DNA of 64,000 bases from Sclerurus mexicanus (taxonomy: Eukaryota > Chordata > Aves > Passeriformes > Furnariidae). Below, piece after piece: positions 37,071-48,158 of the stretch. Numbering within the stretch: the first letter of the stretch is position 1; each line of letters begins with the position of its first letter. The stretch spans positions 372,001 to 436,000 of the forward strand of contig VWZF01002630.1 of assembly GCA_013396755.1 (NCBI GenBank), given 5' to 3'. A program made the translations under genes and the position numbers. The notes under the pieces are model-generated. The model was given only the letters and a program-made list of their open reading frames with translations. It was not told where the DNA came from and ran no database searches.

Positions 37071-38017
37071 TCTGGAAGGATCATTACCATTCACTTTGTA
37101 AAAAAAAAGATAAGTATTCTGAAAGTTGTTCTGCTCTCATTTCAAACAGAGAATGCTTCAGATTCATGCTTCATGAACTACTGACATCCTCCCTCCTGAA
37201 CTCTGATAAAAGAATTTATTAAGGTTTTCCACTATAGTCTTTTCTTTCTTGAGCACCCATTACACCCTAATCATGAACTGCCAGTATAAAATATCCGACA
37301 AGTTTCTTCTTTCTGTTGTGTTTGAATTGTGACTTAGTTGCTTCTCAGGTATTGTTTCTGAAAATCTTTTTTTGCCCTGTCATATGACAAATTAACATTG
37401 AACTTGATGTTTTCTGTTTTGCTCTTTTTGGCCCAATTTCTGCTCTTCAATGGATATCTTCTCCTTTAATATCTCTTTTTTTAAATCTGCGGCTGAACCA
37501 AACGTAGCCCTTTCCCCTGTATTCACTCTTCCTGCAATTTTTGATGCTATAAATTTTAGTGAGCAGCTAATGTGATGTTTTCAATAATTTTCATGCCACA
37601 GGAAAAGTTTTTTACCCTCTGCCTCATTTTTTATGAAGCTATCTTTCCTCAAGATAAATTCTAATGCTACTGAATAGAAGGGTTTGTTTATTTGTTTCTG
37701 AGTTCTACAAGGCTGTTGAATTGAATTAAATTGTGCCTGTTATTACAGATGGATTCTTAAATAGCTGTGTCTCAAATCCTCTCCTGGTCAGAACTGCATG
37801 AGGAGTTGTTTTTCCCTCCTACAAGATCTCAGACCTGTGTATCCAGACTTTCTATTCACCAAGCCCAATATGCAGACATGTATTAACAGGGACTGGAGAA
37901 TTACGCCTGGCTGGAATGTGAATTTTTTTCAGGCTTGAGCAGCTTATATGTTAAATAACTGGGTTAGCATATAATCAGTCTGACATCTTCTTTCTAGTGT
38001 GTTTTTGTGGTTTTTTT

Positions 38018-38034
38018 GTTTTGTTTGTTTGTTT
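38018..38034. repeat. (TTTG)n simple repeat
   Basis: Short imperfect run of TTTG units directly after a T run (38011-38017). Confidence 0.8.
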
Positions 38035-38209
38035 GAGATTTCTGTCACTTTTGTTTATTAATAATTCACAAGTCTAAGTTTCCGGAAGTAGATTCATATA
38101 TTGCATATCTCTGTGCTGTGTTCCTGCCACAGTTCTCATGAAAGAGAAGAGATTTTCAGTGTGATAATGTCCAGCTTTTTTCCAAAAATATATGCAGTCA
38201 CATTTCTTA

Positions 38210-38246
38210 AGACACTCAGAAAATCACTGACCATTTCTGAGTGTCT
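38210..38246. repeat. Inverted repeat, 13-base arms, 11-base loop
   Basis: AGACACTCAGAAA (38210-38222) and TTTCTGAGTGTCT (38234-38246) are perfect reverse complements around ATCACTGACCA. Pairing does not extend usefully outward, so it is shorter than a microRNA hairpin. It is the longest perfect stem I noticed in the window. Confidence 0.9.
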
Positions 38247-38960
38247 GTAGTTATTGTCCATGTCCTTCCTTTATGCTTTTCTCAAGAATTCCCCCAAATT
38301 ATGCCACTCTATAAAAAAACATTTAAAAAAATCTCCAAATGTACAAGGCTTGTGTCATCTGTACCAACATTTCCTAAAAGCTGGCTCTACTATCTGGTGC
38401 AATAAATATTGCTTAGAACATCCAAGACTATAAATCACTAGGAGAATAACCTGAACCCAGTAGCAAATTATCACAAGAAAGCCTACAAATCTGTAGAGAC
38501 TTACAAACTTTACTTGAACTCAAACTCAAATGTTCAATATGTGGGACCTGTGCATGGGGTCAGCTGGACAGCAGACCCTTTCTCTGTAACCCTTTCATAA
38601 ATCCATTGCTTTATTTTTAGAAGCAGCTTTAACTGCCAGCTGTTATCCGTCATGTCTGGCCTGTCTGGTCTTCTTCATTGTCATATCAGAGCACTCATAT
38701 TAAATAATATACTGGCATCATGTTTTTGTAAGAGGGTTTTGATTAGCAATAAAGAGAGAGTCTGATAACACTGCCATGAAACTCCATATAGGAGAGCTTC
38801 ATCCTCCCATTATGTACTGGAATTAGCTCTGCCAGTGCCTTTCCCAGAAGAGCTGGCTTTGGTGGCTATCCCTGCCCCACATCTCTGAAGCATTCAGCAA
38901 AAGCCCCTTCCCTCTCCACTGCAGCACTACCTGCTATTCAGGGGACGAGTCCTCACACAG

Positions 38961-38992
38961 TCACCCAGCAGCACTGTCACCCAGCAGCACTG
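38961..38992. repeat. 16-base perfect tandem duplication
   Basis: TCACCCAGCAGCACTG occurs twice in direct succession with no mismatch. Confidence 0.95.
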
Positions 38993-40401
38993 TCCACCTC
39001 TGTATTCCTGCCAGCTCCTTCTGTGCACAGAGTGCCAAGCAAGAGAAACAGTGGGATGTTTCATGCTATTGACAAATGGTGACAGGATTCAGGTGGCTGA
39101 GCTCATTTCCACTGTAGCCTTGAGCAGGTTTGAATCTCCATCTCTGATCTTGAGAGTTTCAGCATGTCATCTGCTGCCCTTTGCTACCTGCTCCAAGGTC
39201 AAACCTACTAAAGAAAGGATCTGCATTAATTGTCATGGAAAAGAGGGGATTTCAAGGTAACTGTCATGAAATGTGAATGCTGGAAACATACAACAAATAA
39301 ATTAGACTACTTTCACCTCCCTGTTCAATGTTTCTATACTGTCCATGTGCTGGAGGAGGGTTCCTGGGCTGTGCTTCCCCCATCCCTGGGCTCTGAAAGG
39401 CCAGGAGGAGTGGTATACAGAAGCACACTAAAACATAATTGCTTTCATTTTTCTTTTTTTGTAGTGAAATTTTATGATCAGGATGATCTGCAAGACAAGT
39501 TGGCAGGGTTTTTGGGCCAAACATAATTTGGGATCGCTGCCCCAGAAATCCTGGAACTACACAGAGATATAAAAATGCTCTGCATGCAGGTTGAGGACTA
39601 AGTACAATGTTTGTTATTCTGTTTCTCTTAGTCTGGCAAGAGGCTGGAATAATAAGAGGTGGGGAATCATTGCTTGTGCTATTGATACAGCATGACTACT
39701 TTTTCTTGGAATTTGTCTCTTCAGAGAAGATATATAAAATTGACCAAGGCAATCTGAGCATTCCCAGCAAAGGTCTGCAAAATTACAGGCTGCAATCTCA
39801 AAGGTGGTGTGGCAGAAATGCAGTGGGATCAGCTCCAGCAGTGACTTATAATTTCTCACCAGATGAATTCTGATGGTGGTGAGTGGGGCAGGAGAAGGGA
39901 TGCAATGCCTTGGAGGAGAGAGCTGTCATTTATGCACAAATACATTAATAATAAACAATGATAAGAAAGGGAAAATGTACATGGCAATTTAATAGGTTTT
40001 TGGGAACTTCTGATATGAAGTTTTGCATGAATCCAAAAGGACTCCAACAAATTCCTTTTCCTGTTTTAATGGAGGTTAAATAGATTTAATAAAATCTTAG
40101 GACAGTTTTATTAAATATTATGTAGATTTTTACAAACCCACTGGAGATTCAATAACAGTTATTTTTGAGTTAACAAATCTTTTCTTGTGCTTGTTAGGGA
40201 TCTTTTTAGATTAAACAAAAAGCCAGGTCTAGCAAATGTTGAAATTTAATATTTAGAGTCAGTCTGAATAAACCATGGGTAGATTTTGCAATGACGTGTT
40301 TAAGATTTAACAAATATTGTCTCATCTCAAGAAAATAGATGTTAAATAAGGATGAAGATAATAAGGTTCAGCAAGACAAAAGCTCCATTTACAAATCCTT
40401 T

Positions 40402-40420
40402 ATGTATTTAATAAATACAT
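40402..40420. repeat. Inverted repeat, 8-base arms
   Basis: ATGTATTT, AAT, AAATACAT forms a perfect 8-base stem with a 3-base loop and is followed at once by a related TTATTAAATG. It lies in AT-rich DNA, so chance is likely. Confidence 0.7.
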
Positions 40421-43400
40421 TTATTAAATGAAGTACAGTGCTCATTGGAGATTGTATCAATGTAAGAAATTCATCTCTGGTATGACTTAATCAGACTAAT
40501 TCCCCATTTGTTAAATGTTCTTGGGATTTCAAGAGTCCACATCAAACTTAATGTGCATCTAGGAGGCTCTGTAAAGTGTTCATAAGAAATGGCAGCTGTG
40601 GCAGCCTTGATGTTAGGAAGTATCTTCATCTTTTATCCTCATGCTTCACACTGGGAAAGGGACACATGAAGAAAAAAATAGAAAGGAATTTTGAAATGAA
40701 AGTGTTTCTAATATTAAATTTGTGTGGGAGAGAAGCTTCTGGACATAGTCGTGGGAGACAGAGAAGCTCATACTCAGAAGTAGGAGGACAGTGAGGTAAC
40801 TGGAGTTGTGGTAGCTGTAAGATTCTATAGAGTTGACACACTGGGACAGACACCAACTCCCTGGGACACTGAATATTCAGCACTTTTAGCATTAGGGAAA
40901 GTATGTATCATGCAGACTGCAATGGACTGACCCTTTAGCCATAGTCCAGGTGGAATAGCAGGGCACGTATCTGTTAGTCATTTGTCTTTATCTTCTCTAC
41001 CTGTGATTTGTGTTTTGGGGCAGGGGCATGAGCTACACTGCAATTGCAGCAGACCCCAGGGATGACTCCTGATGGGCTTCTCCCTCAAACCCTCACTGGG
41101 GCTGAAGGTATGGTGTCATCTGGTTTGCCACTCACTGGAAGAATGGCCAGAGATGAAGCTGAACCTGGCATGATGGAACTCAAGCTAGTCAGCATTATGG
41201 CACTCCACATGGAAAGAAAAGAGAAGCACAGGTAAGATGAGCTGATATTCAGCTCACATTAGCCTTTGCAGGAACAATTATAAAATGCAAATACTATGGA
41301 CACTTGCTTAACAAAGCAAACCTATCCATTACCTGCCTCTGTTCTTTTATCAAACATCTATTTAAAGAGAAAATTCTTTTCTATTTTTTGCCTTCCCGAG
41401 CCCTATGATGTTAATGCAAATTGTCCATCAGATTCCTCACTGTATCAGCATGCCAAAATAAGCTGATTCCTAAATGCTTATTGTGTCACATCAGATAATG
41501 ATGACAACTCTGCTGGGCATTTCCTTGTGTAGAGCAGCTTTTTACAGCATGAAGGTTTATGGCAGGTGAGAACTCTTCATTTTACAGTAGGAACACAGAG
41601 AAAACCACACTTTTTGCCAAATCAACTCCCACATGTTGGCAGGAAGCCACCAAACAGATTAACCCCTACTCACCCAACAATCAAGGAAGATGTGATAAAG
41701 AAACAACCATTGCTCAAGCTGGTCACTTTTATTTCTAAACTGACCTTGCCCTGGATCTGTATCAGCTCTGACCACAGCATCACCTGCTGCTGATCCCTTC
41801 TCTCTTGGCCAGGGTCCAAGGGCAGCTCAGCCCCATCTATTTCAGAGCCTGAGATAGTGAAAAAAGAAAAAAAAATAAAGCTTGGGTTACCAAGGTGCCA
41901 AGCAAATATTGAAAAACAGGCAAAAGCCCTGAATAGTGTGTGTGTGGGGGGGAAGACAGTAAAGGCTAAAACCGGGGAAAGCCTCTCCTTCCCAGCCCAG
42001 ACAGCTGTTTTTTCTTGTTGTTAAACCTGCTTCATTCCTCACAGTGATATCTTGACAGGCTGACCCTCCTGCTATGAAAGCTGTGACTCCCTTTACCAAG
42101 CCGGAGGAGCCAGCTCCCTCCCAGTTTTCAGGAAGATGGCCATGCCAGGCGGCTACGCAGCAGGTGTCAGCAGTGACGCGTAAAAGCAGACCAGTGTGTC
42201 TCAGTATTCCCTGTCTGTCGGCCCCTCTCTTCCTCTGCCATTTACATGATGTGCAAATTATTAGAGTCTTTTGCTGCCTTCAACAGGATTTTGAAAATAG
42301 ATCATCTAAAATTAAGGTCACTTTTCTCCCTTTCTGATTAGCATTGAGCTGCTTCCATATCTCAGGGGTGGGAAATAAAATTTAAATGAGGTTCAACAAT
42401 TATTAGGAAATTTTCTTTAAGATGCCGTTACATTCTTGCTTCTGAGATCTATTTCCTTGCAGCAATCAGCTTTAAGAGTCTCTATTTAATTCAGGTGACA
42501 GGTCCAGTGGAGTGAGACATGGGTAAATCTGAGGCTTAAAGTTAGAATAAAAGAGAAATCGAATGGAATTGGGTTTTACACTCAGCCTTTCACACTGGGC
42601 ACATTGTTATTCACATTTATCACCATCTATAAAAGATGCAAGAAGAGGAGGAAAAAAGCAGGAAATGAAATGCCAAAAAAATAACTGTCTTTAAATGATG
42701 AGCAGCTGAAGAAAGCCAGAGAATTCAGGCTGAAAAGGACACCCTGAGATAAGCCCCTGAATGTTGGATTTGTTAAAGGGAGAGAGAAGCTGGAAGACAT
42801 AAAGAGTGATGTGGGAATTTACAAAACTCTTCACAGTGAGAACTCAACTAATTCTTAACTCACTTAATCTGCAGACCCAATTATCTTCACCCCATCAAAA
42901 AGTCCTCCACAACAAGTTAAAAAAGCCCAGAAAACAACCCACCGTAACATTTCCTTTCCATTTTTGCCAGTGTTTAATAGCAGAGTGCTCTGCTGAGATT
43001 TCCCAGCACTAAGAATCCATTACTTTTAACTCAATATGCCACAGTGCTTTATGAGCACACTAACTAGCACTGTAAATAATTGAAAATAAGTGATACTTGT
43101 TAAAATAAATGAACAAAGTGTATTTTGTAATGCAGTACCTTTGATTTTTTTATTGTGTTTGATTGCTAATTTGCAGAATTCTCCACTCCCAAATACATCT
43201 CTTAGTCATTAGTGGAACTTGTTCTGATCTCCTTCATGAATAGAAATGACTACACGGTTTCGGTATCAGTAAAATAGGGGATTGCTTGGCTATGGAATAT
43301 GTCAGTTAAAGAAGAGGAACAGGCAGGAGTTGCTGTTGTTATGTAGTTTAGGAATTTATCCTGCTTGTTATTAATCCTCCTGAACTGGAGTGCTCTGCAA

Positions 43401-43545
43401 GTGAAGGCAACAGAAAAGAGGGGTTTGGAAAAAATAAATCAGAGATATTTCTTCTATGTATGAGGTATAAATTTGGTTTAAACTTGAACTTTTCTGGTTT
43501 CATTTTTGGTGGTGGGGTTAAATGGAAAAACATGAAATGAGTCCT

Positions 43546-43598
43546 TTGTTTTGTTTTGTTTTGTTTTTTGGTTGTTTTTTTTTGTGTGTGTGTGTGTG
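43546..43598. repeat. (TTTTG)n tract followed by (GT)n dinucleotide repeat
   Basis: About five TTTTG units at 43546-43570 lead through GGTTG and a T run into about eight GT units at 43583-43598. It is a compound simple repeat, likely length-variable between individuals. The lysine-rich minus-strand frame across it is an artefact of this. Confidence 0.92.
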
Positions 43599-44061
43599 AA
43601 TAATGGAGTAACAGGCTGAACTGTTCTTTCCCTGTGTCAGTGACTCCATCACTGTCATTTCAAGAGGCACCAGGGTGAATGCCACCAGTCTGGTCTCATG
43701 ATCCACGCTGGCCAAAAGATAACAAATCATATCAAGTCAAGCAAATTATACCAGGAATCAGTTTATGGCTGCACCAGTAACAACCCCAGAACCTGAGTAA
43801 CCTCTGGCCATCCTGACACAGCAGAGCATTACACGAGGCTACAGTCAGAAGCTCCTTGCTGGGGCAAAGGTTCTGTATATATTGACTCAGTTGCTTAACC
43901 AGGGTGCTTCTTTTTTTGTGCCTGCATTTGCATCCAATGTTGATTGCTACTCACTTTATATATGCTCATGTCTTGCTTCTGTTTCAAAACCTGCTCATTA
44001 TTTTAGAGCCTTATCCAGTACTGCTGACATCAAACAGGAATGTTTTGACCTATACAATTAA

Positions 44062-44505
44062 GGATGTCGCATTTAGAAGGGACTTCAGCAGAGCAGCAGA
44101 TCTGTTTCCCTGCCCCAAGGCAGGATGAACTGTCCTGTCATCCCTGACAGATGTTTGTCCCATTTAAAGACTACCAGAGGCAGGGATTCTACTGTGTTCC
44201 TGGTGCTCTGCTCTCTCCATCACTTGAAAGTTTTTCCTGATATCTCTTCTGAGTCTTTCCTGCAATTTATTCCTGTTTCTACTTACCCTACTAACTGAAA
44301 GTGGAGAACAGAGGCCTGAGTGCCTTTTTAATGTTATTCAAAACTTAAGTTCCCCACTACATTTTCTCTTCTCTCAGCCGAATGATCCCAGGTTGTTCAG
44401 TCTCTTTGCTTGCAGGTTGTGTTTCAGTCATTTGATCTTCCTGCTTTCCTTTGGTCTCTCTCCAATAACTCTGCCCATCCCTTGAAGTGTGCATTAAAAC
44501 CTTAT
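44062..44505 (-). mobile_element. Old CR1/L3-type LINE 3' end, antisense
   Basis: The + strand carries the reverse complement of an amniote CR1 3' end. It begins with TTTAGAAGGGACTTC and CCCTGCCCCAAGGCAGGATG, followed by CATCCCTGACAGATGTTTGT, AGGCAGGGATTCTACTG, AGTTTTTCCTGATATCTCTT and GGTTGTTCAGTCTCTTTGCT, with a CTCTCTCCAATAACTCT segment near the end. Read on the minus strand this runs from the end of ORF2 into the 3' untranslated region. It is diverged and internally shortened. It resembles a turtle/crocodile-type CR1 subfamily more than the avian tails elsewhere in the window, which implies an older insertion. Confidence 0.75.
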
Positions 44506-47500
44506 GCCAATTGCCTAGGAAAGCCTCCAAAACACCAGGTTTCATTGCTGCTTAAAAGAGAGTGAAGTCATACCTCATGGCCTGGGATTTCTATTACAGA
44601 CTTCCACATTTCCAGCAAGCAGGTACAACACAACAGTCTTTACAGGACTTGGTCTGGTCACCTTGAATTGCTCGCTGTTCAGTCAGAATAAAAGTTGGCT
44701 GCACTCAGCCAAGCCAAATTCCCAACTATCTTGAGCAGAAGTTATTAAGGACTCCAAGACTTGACCTTGTGTCCTAGATCATGTGTGTGACCTCCAGATG
44801 TACTAAAAAACAGCCTATTAGCTAAACTGTCTCCTCTGCATTTTTTAAATAAAGGACTGGTTCAAAGTGAAAGAAGTCTAGCAGTGTGTCAAATAATTTA
44901 TCCCTATGCATGAATTTCTATGAGCCATATGGAAAGGAAGAGGCGAAGGGCACTGAATTTCCATATAAGGCCTCTTCACCATAATAACAAGGATTCAAAT
45001 TTCCCTTTACAGGCAGAAAATAAAAGGTTAAACATGCCAGTGGAGCTGCCACTGTCACCCTCCTCAGTTTTCCCCCCAAAACAGCTCATTTTTTCGACAA
45101 AGCCAATTATCTGAAAATGACAGGAAATGATTAGTCATGTTAATTAAAAATAATTTTCTTTCCCACTCCTAAAAAGGTCAGATCATCAGCTGTATGGAAA
45201 ATTGAGCCTTCATGCACTTTCATTTGATTTCCCATTCAAAGTCTAATTAGTTACAATTTGTTGTTAAAAGAGATCATTTTTTTTGATAAAGCCAACATTT
45301 TTTATCCTCTCCCCCATCATTATGAGGTTGATATTATTATTGGACTATATGTGTATATGATTTCATCATGGCTAGCCCTGAAAATAACGAACAAAAGCTT
45401 ACCTAGAGAGGTGTATTTAGAGACAGTTTCTGCTCATGCTTCTTCTGTGGTGTCTTGCTGCTTCAGAGGCTTCTCCAACCTACACCAAGAAATTTTATTA
45501 CACCAAGAATTTCTGCCAGCAACTGGCAGAAATCAGGCCCTTTCGGACACTCAGCAGCTGGTCTCTGTTGTAAAGTTCTGGAGAAGTTAGAAGATTAAGA
45601 TGATAGTACAAAACAAAGTTCATCCTCCGGAAAGCTAAATGAGAACAACATTTGAGGTGAAAATAGGGTTCTTGTCCTAGTCCTGCTTGGTTTCCCCATA
45701 TGTCGCCATTGGTGAAGATTAACTTTTAGCAGTATTGGAAAGAGTACAACCAGTTTTTGAGGTTATTGCCCAGCAGCTGCTCACTGCTGTAAGGCAACAC
45801 TTCCAGCCCATCCTGTGATTTCTGTGTCTTAGTGACAAGAGCTATATTGCTCCAACAAGCTTTTGTTTGCATAGTAGGAGAAGTCAAAGTGCATCATCCA
45901 CCAGCAGCTTCCTCATCATTAGGTTGTTGTAATTCTTCCGACATTAACAATCTCACTGACACCAGTGCTGGTTGTTTTAACTAAGTGGTGCAGAGAAAAA
46001 TCATCCTTCAGGTGAGGCAAATTGTCCATCCCATCCCTGTCCCAGATGGGTGACCATTACCTTCCATTGTTGTTGTGTCTGAAGACAGGAGACTGGGAGT
46101 CCCACACCTCATCAGCTGGACAGGCATCTCAAAACAGCCTTATACTACGGGCATAGAGGGAAAAGACAGGGTGGAACTGGTGAACAGCTTGTGGTCATCT
46201 CTAACCAGCAAGAACTTGAGCAACACAAGGCATTTGCATCAAAGGCCTCACAGTCAGAGGGTTTCCTGATCTCATCTCTCACTATGCTTACTTCCAAAAA
46301 AAAGCGGTGTGGAAATGCCATGAGGGCTGTCCCTGATGTTGAGTTTCAAGGATCCTGAAAGCAGAGCTGAGGCAAGAGACAGTGTGGATAAAGCAGCAGC
46401 AGAGAATGGTGGAAAAAGGCTCATTGTAATTTCTTGGGTGGAGGGACCAGGGAATTTCATGCGCTGACAGACCAGCTCTGCCATTTTCTCGTTCAGTTGT
46501 AACCTTACTCACCCCACACTGGGTGAACCAACTGGTGGCTTTGTCTCCTTCATGCAAGACACGCGATCTGGCTCTTCCCATTCTTTCAGTGAAAAATGTA
46601 TGCTCTCTTCTGTCTTCCATAGAGAGTTTTCTTAAGATCTTTCTTCTTTTTTTTCCCCCTTGCCTTTCAAGGAAAATAAATCACATGACTTGTGATTAAT
46701 TCACAGAAAATAGTTCTGAAGAATGAGCACGTACAACCTGTTTATGTACAGACTCTACACAGAGAGGCAATGCTGACAGGAATGAACAATTACAACATCA
46801 TCCATAATATATTGACACACTCTCTAGACTCATAGAGACTACCTGACAGGCTGTGAGTGATAAATACCATTTTGGGAAAGTCTTCAGTAAGAGAATTGAT
46901 TAATTTAAAGATTTCCAGTCTCAGCTTGGCTCATACTGGAACCACCACTTTCTGATCTCCCTGAGGTAGCTTATTCCCAAAGAAAATTGCTTTTTCTTTT
47001 AAGGAGAATTTGTGCTTCTGCATCTAATCCCACCTTCTGTGGGTGTGGCAAACCTGGGGAACAAATAGAAGTGTTATTACTGAAAATAACAGCTTAGAAC
47101 AGTTTCAGACTAACTCCCAGTGACTTAATAGAGCCCGTCAACATGGAAAGACCATTCAGCAGCACAAGTCAAATGAGAAACCACTTAGCAGAGCAGCAGT
47201 GTGGGAGATTAAAATGCTTCTTCACAGAATATAAAGGTCAGTGAGGCAGTAAACTCCTTAAAGGGGAAGACAAAACCTTTCACGCATGAAGGACCAAGCC
47301 TGGAAAGATATGTGTCAGGCACGTTTGTCAATAATCCCTTCTAAAGGAAAATATATTTTCAGTCTTGAGTATTTAAAGGTACATGAAGGCAATGGCAGTC
47401 CTGTGGTCAGTCACAGGCTCCTCAGATGGGATGGAAACCCTTAGAGACAGAGAGTTAAACCTGTTTTTCTACACCCTGCTATAAACCCAGTTCTGATGCC

Positions 47501-48121
47501 TGAGAGAGCAGCTCATGCCATGAGACACCAACCCCTTCTGCCCCACTCTCCTTGCCACTTCTCTCTGCCATCCAGTCTTAGCCACCTAATGGGATTGCTC
47601 CTCAAGCAGGCACAGCACCATGCATGTATTTGCTAACACCCACCCCAAAGACTTTTACGTTGTGCTTGTCACACAGATATTTGAATGGATCTGTGCAGTT
47701 AGCAAGCAGCAGTGGCCTTGTACGAGTCCACCTGGCTTAGCTAATTGGAGTGCTGTTGAGCTCATCTCCATCCAAAGACTTCCCTCTCCTGCACATCAGT
47801 TCTACTGTTCTATTCTATGCAAATAGAAAAAAATAATGGCAAAATCCACAAATGGAGCATTAAGGAGTTAGTTTGGATGTCATGCCAGGCAGTGAATTAA
47901 TACAATAAAGAGTGGAGAAGTGAGCTGAGAACACCTGATGTACTCACAAGTAGAAACATGGAGGCAAAAAGGAGTGGAGACTATTTTGAAGAGGTGAATT
48001 CTTCTCTCCTTTGCACCCCTGTGAATCCAAAACAATATTACTATTGAGCATAGAAAGTTGCAGCAGAATCTATCCCCCTGCCTCTGTTTTCCAGCTCCAT
48101 TTCCTCTGCATATTATTGATG
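44506..48121. other. Unique non-coding DNA
   Basis: No gene recognised. Positions 45110-45260 are AT-rich with TAATTA-type words. An inverted repeat and a small direct duplication lie at 45481-45533. Frames of up to 110 codons (45258-45590 plus, 46288-46620 minus) have no family resemblance. Confidence 0.5.
45481..45533. repeat. Short direct duplication beside an 11-base inverted repeat
   Basis: TACACCAAGAA occurs at 45481 and again about 18 bases on. The second copy runs into ATTTCTGCCAG (45509-45519), CAA, CTGGCAGAAAT (45523-45533), a perfect 11-base stem with a 3-base loop. It may record a local templated copying event. Confidence 0.8.

Positions 48122-48157
<36 letters not shown>
48122..48157. 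repeat. (ATA)12 microsatellite
   Basis: There are twelve perfect copies of ATA (equivalently AAT) with no interruption. The asparagine run in the + strand frame that crosses it comes from the repeat and is not evidence of a protein. A perfect tract of this length is usually polymorphic. Confidence 0.98.

Positions 48158-48158
<1 letters not shown>

Larger units (their letters stand above)
37071..44061. other. Unique non-coding DNA, in part very T-rich or AT-rich
   Basis: No gene recognised. Positions 37100-37950 are T-rich unique sequence that might be further decayed repeat, but I could not place it. Inside lie a (TTTG)n tract at 38018-38034, inverted repeats at 38210-38246 and 40402-40420, a 16-base duplication at 38961-38992, AT-rich blocks at 40060-40450 and 42235-42480, and simple repeats at 43546-43598. 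Open frames are short and on both strands. Confidence 0.5.

Noticed and set aside
38210..38246. Hairpin as a microRNA precursor
   Set aside because: A 13-base stem is too short; known precursors need roughly 22 or more paired bases with flanking pairing, which is absent.
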